Positions 49,350-57,289 of a DNA stretch of 64,000 nucleotides are shown in pieces. A model generated the notes under the pieces. It searched no databases and was not told the DNA's origin. It saw only the letters and a program-made list of their open reading frames with translations. Source of the DNA: Ferrovibrio sp046297595 (GTDB lineage: Bacteria; Pseudomonadota; Alphaproteobacteria; Ferrovibrionales; Ferrovibrionaceae); NCBI RefSeq assembly GCF_046297595.1, contig NZ_JBKBHT010000003.1, positions 248,001 to 312,000 on the forward strand, in the 5' to 3' direction. Every line of letters begins with the position of its first letter. Position 1 is the stretch's first letter. A program made the position numbers and the translations under genes.

Positions 49350-49849
49350 CCGCCGGAACGACCTGTGCCTTTGCCATCCAGTATGGCCTGGGCGAGCTGC
49401 AGTTCGAGATGCCGCTGGCCGAGGCGCTGCTGTTCTCCAACATGGCGAACCGGATGATGGCCAATACCGGCCTGGGCCTTGCCGCATTCCGCCTGCAGAT
49501 GTGGGACATGCTGGCCAACAGCATCGAGGCCGGCGACCATATGAAAGGCGGCGCGGAGGCCAATGCCGTGGCGATGGGCGCAGTCTGGCTGGCGCTGAAC
49601 TGCGCGATACATCGCGACCATCCGGAGCGCGACTGCTTCGTGCTGAAGATGGGCGCCCGGCCCGGCGAAATCGGCGTCGAGATCGCCGCCGACAACCCTT
49701 ACGCCGAGCCGCATGAGGAACGCGGACAGGTTTTCGCGGTCGCCAATGTCACCCGCGCATTGTTTGACGAGGACACAAAACTGTTCCGCGACTGGGCGGC
49801 GGGCATTCAGGCCGAGATCGCCGGCGCGGCCAACGATCCGGGGCCGTAA
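49346..49849 (+). CDS. Conserved hypothetical protein, last gene of the ftsE operon
   Basis: 167 residues, not recognised. Composition is ordinary for a soluble protein, with a helical central part (residues about 25-90, MANRMMANTGLGLAAFRLQ). There is no signal peptide or membrane segment. The ATGA overlap with plsC and the matching codon use argue it is a real gene. Context suggests a role tied to lipid or envelope synthesis, but nothing in the sequence proves it. Confidence 0.7.
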   Translation: MTAGTTCAFAIQYGLGELQFEMPLAEALLFSNMANRMMANTGLGLAAFRLQMWDMLANSIEAGDHMKGGAEANAVAMGAVWLALNCAIHRDHPERDCFVLKMGARPGEIGVEIAADNPYAEPHEERGQVFAVANVTRALFDEDTKLFRDWAAGIQAEIAGAANDPGP

Positions 49850-49870
49850 GGGCTGCGCTTGCGCGGGGCC

Positions 49871-49942
49871 TGCGCATAACCCGGGATAATTTCAAAGCGC
49901 GTTCGTGGGGATTGTCAGGATAATCCGGATTTTCCAAGCTTC
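49871..49942. repeat. 72-bp intergenic repeat, copy A
   Basis: TGCGCATAACCCGGGATAAT followed by a GGATTGTCAGGATAATCCGG core and TTTTCC. It matches 51706-51778 along its whole length in the same orientation with scattered changes. It lies just left of the LysR gene. Confidence 0.75.
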
Positions 49943-49976
49943 ACGACATCGGTGCCGATGAAGTAGGTCACACAGC

Positions 49977-50912
49977 CTAGACCGCCGAGAAGCGTTTCGT
50001 CAGGTCCTGGCGGCGGAATTGTTCGGTCACGAAATCGACAAAGGCGCGCAGCTTGCCCGGCATCTGATTGCGGCTGGAGAAATACAGCGAGATCGGACCC
50101 AGATCGGCATACCAACCGGGCAGCAGGCGCAACAGCCGACCGGCTTCCAGATCGGCCAGTACATTGGGCATCGCCACCATCGCCACGCCCAGTCCCATGC
50201 GCGCGGCGCGGCAGATGGCATCGGGATCGTTCAGCGTGATCTGCGGATCGAGCGGCAGGGCCACCTCGCGCCCGCGCGTGTCGCGCAGCATCCAGCTGCG
50301 GATGCGGCCGGTCTGCGGCGAGCGCATGGCGATGCAGTCGAATCCGCCCAGGTCTTCCGGCCGTTTCGGCGGTTTGCGACCTTTCATATAGGCAGGCGCG
50401 GCCACGGCGACGACATGGGCCCGCGCCAATTCGCGCGCCACCACGCCGGGCGTGAGATCGAAGCCGCCGCCGATGGCGGCATCGTAGCCTTCGGCGATCA
50501 GGTCGACATGGCGGTTCTCGAAATGCCAGTCGATCTTCACCTGGGGACAGAGGGCGCGGAAGGCCGGCAGCATGGGCAGGATGTAGTCCATGCCGAACCC
50601 GGGCGCGAGGCTGACCTTCAACAACCCGGCGGGGGCGGCATGATCGGCCGATATGCCGTCGATGGCGGCCTGGATACTCGCCAACCCGCCGACGACCGAT
50701 TGCAGGAAACGTTCGCCCGCCTCGGTGAGCGTGAGCCGCCGCGTGCTGCGCTGGAACAGGCGCACGCCCAGATTAGCTTCCAGCGCGGCGACATTGCGGC
50801 TGACCGCCGCCGGCGTCAGCCCCAGCCGGCGGGCGGCGGCGGAAAAACCGCCCAACTCGGCACTTTTGACGAAGGATTCCAGGTTGGCGAGACTTTCCAC
50901 CGGCTTTGCCAT
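49977..50912 (-). CDS. LysR-family transcriptional regulator
   Basis: 311 residues from ATG 50912. The N-terminal winged HTH (LANLESFVKSAELGGFSAAARRL and LTPAAVSRNVAALE, about 7-55) and a periplasmic-binding-like effector domain identify a LysR protein. It is most like the group that begins 'LESFV' and controls a divergent oxidoreductase. ATG 50945 is also open, but a TTTCAA-N7-TTGAAA palindrome would then be within the coding region. It is divergent from the NAD(P)-binding gene at 51026 and probably controls it and itself. Ligand unknown. Confidence 0.88.
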   Translation of the reverse strand: MAKPVESLANLESFVKSAELGGFSAAARRLGLTPAAVSRNVAALEANLGVRLFQRSTRRLTLTEAGERFLQSVVGGLASIQAAIDGISADHAAPAGLLKVSLAPGFGMDYILPMLPAFRALCPQVKIDWHFENRHVDLIAEGYDAAIGGGFDLTPGVVARELARAHVVAVAAPAYMKGRKPPKRPEDLGGFDCIAMRSPQTGRIRSWMLRDTRGREVALPLDPQITLNDPDAICRAARMGLGVAMVAMPNVLADLEAGRLLRLLPGWYADLGPISLYFSSRNQMPGKLRAFVDFVTEQFRRQDLTKRFSAV

Positions 50913-50931
50913 TTTCAATGAATACTTGAAA
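50913..50931. promoter_or_regulatory. LysR-type operator
   Basis: TTTCAA-N7-TTGAAA, a perfect 6-7-6 inverted repeat containing T-N11-A, the LysR-box geometry. It abuts the regulator's start codon, fitting autorepression. Confidence 0.5.
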
Positions 50932-51025
50932 GTGAAATACCGCATTATCGGCTAATTTGGAATTAATTTCCGACCTAGCTTTGCCCCATCGCACACCCCT
51001 CGCGATGATGCAACGGAGCAAAGCC

Positions 51026-51655
51026 ATGAGCAGCAACAGCCACATCACGCCGAACAGCACGATCGGCATCATCGGTGCCGGCAATATCGGCCAGGCCTTC
51101 GCCACGCGGCTGGCGGCGGCGAAGATCGACACCATCATCAGCAACAGCCGCGGGCCGGAGACACTGATCGACACGGCCAAGGCGCTGGGCCCGACCGTGC
51201 GCGCCGGCAGCGTGCAGGAGGCGGCCCGGGCCGATATTGTGTTCGTGTCGGTCTACTGGCCGCAGCTTGAACGCGCCTTAAACGGTCTGCCTGCCTGGGA
51301 CGGGCGCATCGTGATCGACGCCAACAATCCGGTGATCCAGCCCGGTTTCCGCATGGCCGAATTGAATGGCCGCATCTCCAGCGAGGTAGTGGCCGACATG
51401 CTGCCCGGCGCGCGGCTGGTGAAAGCCTTCAACACATTGCCCACCGCCGTGCTGGCCTCCGATCCGCGCGCAGCCGGCGGCAACCGCGTGGTGTTCCTCT
51501 CGGGCGACGATGCCCAGGCCAAGGCTGAGGTGGCAGCGTTGGCCACGCGGTTGGGCTTCGCGCCCGTCGATCTCGGCAGCCTTTCCGCTGGTGGCCGGCT
51601 GCAGCAGTTCCCTGGCGGCCCGCTGCCGGGGCTGAATCTGCTGAAGCTGGAATGA
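51026..51655 (+). CDS. NADPH-dependent F420-reductase-like/NAD(P)-binding oxidoreductase
   Basis: 209 residues from ATG 51026, with GGAG seven bases upstream; the open extension to 50957 is not needed. A Rossmann motif IGIIGAGNIGQAFATRL sits at about residues 12-28, followed by NSRGPETL, a phosphate-binding loop that favours NADPH. KAFNTLPTAVLA near 133 is typical of the F420-dependent NADP reductase-like family. In bacteria without F420 such proteins have unknown substrates. It is divergent from the LysR regulator. Confidence 0.82.
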   Translation: MSSNSHITPNSTIGIIGAGNIGQAFATRLAAAKIDTIISNSRGPETLIDTAKALGPTVRAGSVQEAARADIVFVSVYWPQLERALNGLPAWDGRIVIDANNPVIQPGFRMAELNGRISSEVVADMLPGARLVKAFNTLPTAVLASDPRAAGGNRVVFLSGDDAQAKAEVAALATRLGFAPVDLGSLSAGGRLQQFPGGPLPGLNLLKLE

Positions 51656-51663
51656 GGCTTCGA

Positions 51664-51695
51664 AAATGGGATCCCGGGTCAAGCCCGGGATGACG
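51664..51695. repeat. GTCATGCCGG-type palindromic repeat, copy 5 (single unit)
   Basis: AAATGGGATCCCGGGTCAAG continuing to CCCGGGATGACG: one palindromic unit directly after the oxidoreductase stop, next to the 72-bp repeat copy B. Confidence 0.75.
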
Positions 51696-51705
51696 CTGGA
51701 AGGGC

Positions 51706-51778
51706 TGTGCATAACCCGGGATAACTTTAAAACGCCTGTGCGTGGATTGCCGGGATAAGCCGGATTTTTCAGGCGTTA
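51706..51778. repeat. 72-bp intergenic repeat, copy B
   Basis: TGTGCATAACCCGGGATAAC and the following TGGATTGCCGGGATAAGCCG and TTTTTCAGGCGTT match copy A at 49871-49942 in the same orientation. The two copies bracket the LysR/oxidoreductase pair. Confidence 0.75.
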
Positions 51779-51943
51779 CAACATATTGTGCCGCCCTGCC
51801 CGGTTGATCAATCTGTAGAAACATTAAGGGAACATTACGCTGGACTCTGCCCCCTTGGGCGATAGAGTCAGAAGACTGTGGCAGCGGGCGGTTTTGCCGT
51901 CCGCGCCGCCTGTTTGCATTCGTCTCTTTTTCAGGATTCCCGT

Positions 51944-54319
51944 ATGTCGCCCATCGCGCCGATTTCGCAGCAAATCTGGGACATGAAGTACCGGTTCAAG
52001 GGACCGGACGGGAATCCGCTCGACCTTTCCATCCCCGACACCTGGCGCCGCATCGCCAAGGCCCTGGCCGTGGCCGAGAAGGATCCGGCGCAGTGGGAGC
52101 AGGGCTTCTTCGAGGCGCTGGAGGATTTCCGTTTCCTGCCGGCGGGCCGCATCGTGGCCGGCGCGGGCACCGCGCGCAACGTGACCCTGTTCAACTGCTT
52201 CGTCATGGGCACGATCCCCGACGACATGGGCGGCATCTTCGAACACCTGAAGGAAGCCGCGCTGACGATGCAGCAGGGCGGCGGCATCGGTTATGACTTT
52301 TCGACGCTCAGGCCGCGCGGCGCGCCGGTGAAGGGCGTGGGCGCCGATGCCTCGGGGCCGCTGTCGTTCATGGATGTGTGGGACGCGATGTGCCGCACCA
52401 TCATGTCGGCCGGCAGCCGGCGTGGCGCCATGATGGCGACGCTGCGCTGCGACCATCCGGATATCGAGGCCTTCATCGAGGCCAAGCGCGAGCCGGGCCG
52501 CCTGCGCATGTTCAACCTTTCGGTGCTGGTGACCGATGCCTTCATGAATGCCGTGAAGCAGAACCTGCCCTGGGAACTGACATTCAACGGCACGGCCTAT
52601 CGCACCGTGCAGGCCCGCGAGTTGTGGGACAAGATCATGCGGGCGACCTATGCCTATGCCGAGCCCGGCGTGATCTTCATCGACCGCATCAACCGCCGCA
52701 ACAACCTGGCCTATTGCGAGACCATCGCCGCCACCAATCCCTGCGGCGAACAGCCCCTGCCGCCCTATGGCGCCTGCCTGCTGGGTTCGATCAACCTGGC
52801 GCGGCTGGTGAAAAAACCTTTCGAGGCCGGGGCCGAACTGGACCTTACGCTGCTCGACACGCTGGTGCAGCGCGCCGTGCGCATGATGGACAACACCATC
52901 GACGTGTCGCGCTTCCCGCTGGAGCAGCAGCAGCACGAGGCCCAGGCCAAGCGCCGCATCGGCCTGGGCATCACCGGCCTGGCCGACGCCCTGATCATGG
53001 TGGGCGCGCGCTATGGCTCGGCCGCCTCGATCAGGCTGATCGAGACCTGGATGAAGCGGCTGCAGCGGGTGGCGTATCTGACCTCGGTCGAGCTGGCCAA
53101 GGAAAAGGGCGCGTTTCCGCTGTTCGACAGGGATGCCTATCTGGCCGGCGAGAGTATTCGCGAACTGGACGAGGACGTGCGGGCGGCGATCGCGCAGCAT
53201 GGCATCCGCAACGCTTTGCTGACCTCGATCGCGCCGACCGGCACGATCTCGCTGTTCGCCGACAACATCTCGTCGGGTCTGGAGCCGGTGTTCAGCTTCA
53301 CATACATGCGCAGCGTGCTGCTGCCCGATGGCAGCCGCCAGCAGGAAGAGGTGAGCGATTACGCCTATCGCCTCTATCGCCAGATCAAGGGCGACAACGC
53401 GCCGCTGACCGAGGCTTTCGTGACGGCGCAGGACCTGTCGCCCGCCGACCATGTGCGCGTGCAGGCCGCCGTGCAGAAGTTTATCGACAGCTCGATCTCC
53501 AAGACCATCAACGTGCCGGAAGACATCGATTTCGATGCCTTCAAGGACGTCTATGCGATGGCCTACGAGCAGGGCTGCAAGGGCTGCACCACCTATCGCC
53601 CGAACGACATCACCGGCTCGGTGCTGACCGTGAAGAAGGACGAGAAGAAGAAGCCGGCTGAAGCCGCGCAGCAGGCCGAACTGCCGCTGGCCCCCGCGGC
53701 GCGGCCGGCCGAACTGCGCCCGGTGGAGGCGACGCGCTCGCGCGATCCCGCCGCGCAGTCCTTGTCGGGCAGCGGCGTCGTCTACATGACCAAGCCGCTG
53801 GACCGGCCCGAGGCCCTGCCCGGCCGCACCTACAAGATCACATGGCCGGAATCCGAACACGCGATGTACATCACGCTGAACGACATCATCCAAGATGGCC
53901 GCGTGCGCCCCTTCGAGGTGTTCATCAACTCCAAGAACACCGAGCATTACGCCTGGACCGTGGCGCTGACCCGCATGATGTCGGCGGTGTTCCGGCGCGG
54001 CGGCGACGTGAGTTTCGTGGTCGACGAGTTGAAGGCCGTGTTCGATCCGCGCGGCGGCCACTGGATGGGCGGGCGCTACGTGCCGTCGCTGCTGGCGGCC
54101 ATCGGCGAGGTGATCGAACGCCACCTGATCGAGATCGGCTTCATGGCCGATCCCAACGCGCAGCGCGAGGAAAAGGCCGTGCTGGCTTTGGCCGCCAATG
54201 CGGAAACGCCGAAGCCTTTGTCCGGTTTGCGCCAGTGTCCGAAATGCGGCCAGCCCGGCCTGATCCGTTCCGAGGGTTGCGACACCTGCACCTCCTGCGG
54301 CTATAGTAAGTGCGGATAA
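51944..54319 (+). CDS. nrdJ: Adenosylcobalamin-dependent ribonucleotide reductase (class II)
   Basis: 791 residues from ATG 51944 (AGGA seven bases upstream; the open extension to 51878 is not conserved). FNCFVMG near 82-88 supplies the first active-site Cys. NPCGEQPLPPYG at about 265-276 is the substrate-radical and phosphate-binding segment, and APTGTISL follows. A C-terminal Cys-rich ribbon (CPKCG, then CDTCTSCGYSKCG) delivers reducing equivalents. It converts ribonucleoside di- or triphosphates to deoxy forms using B12, so it works with or without oxygen. It stands alone; I see no cobalamin riboswitch upstream. Confidence 0.96.
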   Translation: MSPIAPISQQIWDMKYRFKGPDGNPLDLSIPDTWRRIAKALAVAEKDPAQWEQGFFEALEDFRFLPAGRIVAGAGTARNVTLFNCFVMGTIPDDMGGIFEHLKEAALTMQQGGGIGYDFSTLRPRGAPVKGVGADASGPLSFMDVWDAMCRTIMSAGSRRGAMMATLRCDHPDIEAFIEAKREPGRLRMFNLSVLVTDAFMNAVKQNLPWELTFNGTAYRTVQARELWDKIMRATYAYAEPGVIFIDRINRRNNLAYCETIAATNPCGEQPLPPYGACLLGSINLARLVKKPFEAGAELDLTLLDTLVQRAVRMMDNTIDVSRFPLEQQQHEAQAKRRIGLGITGLADALIMVGARYGSAASIRLIETWMKRLQRVAYLTSVELAKEKGAFPLFDRDAYLAGESIRELDEDVRAAIAQHGIRNALLTSIAPTGTISLFADNISSGLEPVFSFTYMRSVLLPDGSRQQEEVSDYAYRLYRQIKGDNAPLTEAFVTAQDLSPADHVRVQAAVQKFIDSSISKTINVPEDIDFDAFKDVYAMAYEQGCKGCTTYRPNDITGSVLTVKKDEKKKPAEAAQQAELPLAPAARPAELRPVEATRSRDPAAQSLSGSGVVYMTKPLDRPEALPGRTYKITWPESEHAMYITLNDIIQDGRVRPFEVFINSKNTEHYAWTVALTRMMSAVFRRGGDVSFVVDELKAVFDPRGGHWMGGRYVPSLLAAIGEVIERHLIEIGFMADPNAQREEKAVLALAANAETPKPLSGLRQCPKCGQPGLIRSEGCDTCTSCGYSKCG

Positions 54320-54328
54320 GGCAGGGCT

Positions 54329-54342
54329 TTACGCGCGCGTAA
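54329..54342. other. 14-bp perfect palindrome after nrdJ
   Basis: TTACGCGCGCGTAA lies 10 bp after the nrdJ stop and 40 bp before the next gene. No T-run follows, so it is either a weak transcript-end hairpin or a protein site. Confidence 0.3.
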
Positions 54343-54381
54343 GGCGTTGCCGTAAGGGAAACGCACCGCACGCTAAAGCCG

Positions 54382-55044
54382 ATGAGCGCCGAGCCGGGCC
54401 AGCCGATCAAAGCCGTCTTATGGGATTTCGGCGGGGTGATCCTCACCTCGCCGTTCGAGGCCTTCCGCCGTTATGAAGAAGCGCGTGGCCTGCCGCGCGA
54501 TTTCCTGCGCGGGGTGAACGCGATCAATCCCCATGGCAATGCCTGGGCGCGCTTCGAGCGCGGCGAGGTGGATGCCGATACCTTCGGCGAGCTGTTCGCC
54601 GCGGAAGCCCGCGCGCTGGGCCACGATGTGCATGGCCGCGAGGTGCTGAAGCTGGTGTCGGGCGAGATCCGGCCGCGCATGGTGGCCGCGCTAAAGACCG
54701 TGAAGACGCGCTTCAAGATCGCCTGCCTGACCAACAACATGCCTTTGGGCCATGGCCCGGCCATGGCGGTGAGTCCGGAAAAGGCCGCCGCCGTGGCCGA
54801 GGTGATGCGTCTGTTCGACATCGTGGTGGAATCGAGCAAGGTGGGCGTGCGCAAGCCCGAACCCGCCTTCTATCAACGCGCCTGCGACCTGCTGGAAATC
54901 GCGCCGCATGAGGCCGTGTTCCTCGACGACCTCGGCATCAACCTGAAACCCGCCGCCGCCATGGGCATGCAGACCATCAAGGTCGAAGACCCGGACAGGG
55001 CCCTGGCCGATTTGAGCCGCATCATCGGGATGGAATTCGCATGA
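54382..55044 (+). CDS. HAD-superfamily hydrolase (HAD-IA)
   Basis: 220 residues. WDFGGVIL provides the nucleophile Asp, but the second Asp of the usual DxD is replaced (DFG), a variant seen in the epoxide-hydrolase-phosphatase/ACAD10 N-terminal group. LTNN (motif II), KVGVRKPEP (motif III Lys) and FLDDLGINLKPA (motif IV) are present. Activity may be altered by the missing acid/base Asp. It overlaps the acyl-CoA synthetase gene by ATGA, so the two are coupled. Confidence 0.82.
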   Translation: MSAEPGQPIKAVLWDFGGVILTSPFEAFRRYEEARGLPRDFLRGVNAINPHGNAWARFERGEVDADTFGELFAAEARALGHDVHGREVLKLVSGEIRPRMVAALKTVKTRFKIACLTNNMPLGHGPAMAVSPEKAAAVAEVMRLFDIVVESSKVGVRKPEPAFYQRACDLLEIAPHEAVFLDDLGINLKPAAAMGMQTIKVEDPDRALADLSRIIGMEFA

Positions 55045-56579
55045 GCCGCGCCGACGACATCCTCAATTCCGAATTCGGCACGCTGCCAGCGCTGGTGGCC
55101 GCCTATGCGGCCGAGCGGCCGGATCATCCGGCGGTGATCGATCCGGACGGTATGCTCACCTACGGCCAGCTGGATGCCCGCGCGGATCGTGTGGCGGCGG
55201 CCCTGCAGCGCGATGGCGCCAAACACAGCGTCAGCATCGTCAGTTATTCCCGCAACGATTACGTCGTGGTCTATGTCGGCGCCCTGCGCGCTGGCCTCGC
55301 CGTGGCGCCGCTGGCGCCGTCGTCGCTGCCTGAGCAGATCGTGGCCATGGCCAACGATGCCGATGCCGCGCTGATCTTCCTGGATGGCGACAACGAAACG
55401 GCGCTGAACGGCGTGCTGGGCCAGCTGCCGCGCCGCATCCGGCTTGATACGCCGGAATTCGAGTTATGGCTGGCGCCCGAGGGCACGAAGCCACAGCCTG
55501 CGACCCTCGCGCCGCAGATGCCGTTCAACATCATCTATTCTTCCGGCACGACCGGCACGCCGAAGGGCATCGTGCAGTCGCATGCCATGCGCTGGCTGCA
55601 CATGCAGCGCGCCAATCTCTATGGCTACGACCGCGCGGCGATCACGCTGCTGTCAACGCCGCTTTATTCCAACACGACGCTGGTCAGCCTGTTTCCCACT
55701 TTGGCCGGCGGCGGCACGGCGATCCTGATGCCGAAATTCGACGTGGTGAAATACCTGGGCCTCGCGCAGAAACACCGCGTGACCCATACCATGCTGGTGC
55801 CGGTGCAATACCAGCGCATCATGGCGCATCCCGATTTCGACAAACATGACCTGAGCGCCTTCCGCGCCAAGTTCTGCACCAGCGCGCCGTTCAACGCGGC
55901 GCTGAAGGCCGACATCCTGAAACGCTGGCCCGGCAAGCTGATCGAGTATTACGGCATGACCGAAGGCGGCGGCACCTGCATTCTGGTGGCCGACGAATTC
56001 CCCACCAAGCTGCATACCGTGGGCCGGCCGGCGGAAGGCCACGACATCCGCCTGATCACCGAAGACGGCAAGCCAGCGCAGCCCGGCGAGGTCGGCGAAA
56101 TCGTCGGCCATTCCGGCGCCATCATGACCAACTACCACAAGCAGCCGGGCAAGACGGCGGAAGCCGAGTGGTTCGACGAGACCGGCAAGCGCTTCATCCG
56201 CACCGGCGACATGGGCCGCTTCGACGAGGACGGTTTCCTGCAACTGATGGACCGCCGCAAGGACATGGTGATCTCGGGCGGCTTCAACGTCTATCCCAGC
56301 GATCTGGAAGCCGTGTTGCGCCAGCATCCTTCCGTGTTCGATGTGGCCGTGGTGGGGGTACCGAGCGAACAATGGGGCGAGACGCCGGTGGCGTTTGTGG
56401 TGAAGTCTGCGGGCGCGGATATCACGGCCGAGGCCCTGCTGGCCTGGGCCAATGGAAGGCTTGGCAAGATGCAGCGCATATCGGCCATCGAATTCCGCGA
56501 CATGCTGCCGCGCAGCGCCATCGGCAAGGTGCTGAAGCGCGAATTGCGGGATGAATACAGGGCGCCGGCCAAGGCCTGA
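55041..56579 (+). CDS. Acyl-CoA synthetase/AMP-dependent ligase
   Basis: 512 residues of the adenylate-forming superfamily. YSSGTTGTPKG at about 164-174 is the ATP P-loop, YGMTEGGG the A5 motif, RTGDMGRFDEDGF the A7-A8 hinge, and GKVLKREL near 497-504 carries the catalytic Lys. The family activates a carboxylate as acyl-AMP then acyl-CoA. No membrane segments. Substrate chain length cannot be inferred. It is coupled to an HAD hydrolase, an arrangement also known from acyl-CoA metabolism genes. Confidence 0.9.
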   Translation: MSRADDILNSEFGTLPALVAAYAAERPDHPAVIDPDGMLTYGQLDARADRVAAALQRDGAKHSVSIVSYSRNDYVVVYVGALRAGLAVAPLAPSSLPEQIVAMANDADAALIFLDGDNETALNGVLGQLPRRIRLDTPEFELWLAPEGTKPQPATLAPQMPFNIIYSSGTTGTPKGIVQSHAMRWLHMQRANLYGYDRAAITLLSTPLYSNTTLVSLFPTLAGGGTAILMPKFDVVKYLGLAQKHRVTHTMLVPVQYQRIMAHPDFDKHDLSAFRAKFCTSAPFNAALKADILKRWPGKLIEYYGMTEGGGTCILVADEFPTKLHTVGRPAEGHDIRLITEDGKPAQPGEVGEIVGHSGAIMTNYHKQPGKTAEAEWFDETGKRFIRTGDMGRFDEDGFLQLMDRRKDMVISGGFNVYPSDLEAVLRQHPSVFDVAVVGVPSEQWGETPVAFVVKSAGADITAEALLAWANGRLGKMQRISAIEFRDMLPRSAIGKVLKRELRDEYRAPAKA

Positions 56580-56580
56580 A

Positions 56581-56666
56581 AAATGGGACCCCGGGTCAAG
56601 CCCGGGGTGACGATCAATTTTATCGCGTCATCCCGGCCGAGCGAAGCGAGAGCCGGGATCCCATTT
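56581..56666. repeat. GTCATGCCGG-type palindromic repeat, copy 6 (paired units)
   Basis: AAATGGGACCCCGGGTCAAG opens the first unit and CGGGATCCCATTT closes the second, so the outer arms pair over the whole element. It separates the ligase gene from the convergent ChaC gene. Confidence 0.8.
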
Positions 56667-57289
56667 CATATCCCCGGGCAGCGTTTTTTCACTTCCGCCA
56701 GCAGATGGTGCAGCGGACCGTCGCCGATGCCGAGCTCATCCAGGTGCGCCACGGTGTTGGCCAGATAGACTGCATTGGGCCCGCGCGCGCCGCGGCAGGT
56801 GGCAATCGTGTCGATCACCTGCCGTTCGCTTAAATATCCCGCATACTGCTTGTGGTGCGGGTCGGCCACGAAGGCCAGCACCTTCACGCGGCTGCCATCC
56901 TCCATCTGCGCCAGGTGGAAACCCGGCCGGTAGACGCCGGTGACCATTTCGCGGCGATACAGATAATCGATCACGGCGGTTTCGTCGCCGCGCTTCACGC
57001 GAAACGCCTTGCCGGTGCAGGAGCCGCCGGGCATCAGGCCGAGCACCAGGCCGGGCCGTTCCGGCGTGCCGCGATAACGGTGCGACCAGACGCAGAAGCC
57101 GCGATGGAAACCCCAGAGCCGCGCCATCATCTGTCTGGTGAAGGGGAAACCCGGATCCCACATCAGCGAGCCGTAGCCGAACACCCAGAGCGGCTGGCCC
57201 TTCTCGGGCGCGATCTGGGGAAAGGGCGGCGCGGCTTCGCCGGGCAACGGTTCTTCGTGGTCGAAGGGGATATGCTTGCGCTTCGGCAT
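56666..57289 (-). CDS. chaC: ChaC-like gamma-glutamylcyclotransferase
   Basis: 207 residues from ATG 57289. VFGYGSLMWDPGF near 32-44 is the ChaC substrate loop. YLYRREM carries the catalytic Glu, and LARLWGFHRGFC-like and SHRYRGTPERPGLVLGLM strands match the family. It splits glutathione to 5-oxoproline and Cys-Gly in the cytoplasm. The ATG overlaps the EamA stop (TGATG), so the two are one operon. The frame extends upstream through EamA in another phase, which is only a shadow. Confidence 0.88.
   Translation of the reverse strand: MPKRKHIPFDHEEPLPGEAAPPFPQIAPEKGQPLWVFGYGSLMWDPGFPFTRQMMARLWGFHRGFCVWSHRYRGTPERPGLVLGLMPGGSCTGKAFRVKRGDETAVIDYLYRREMVTGVYRPGFHLAQMEDGSRVKVLAFVADPHHKQYAGYLSERQVIDTIATCRGARGPNAVYLANTVAHLDELGIGDGPLHHLLAEVKKRCPGI

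Noticed and set aside
51656..51943. Possible cobalamin riboswitch or NrdR box before nrdJ
   Set aside because: No B12-box sequence is visible; ACAACATATTGTG near 51777 has only partial NrdR symmetry. The gap is mostly repeats.
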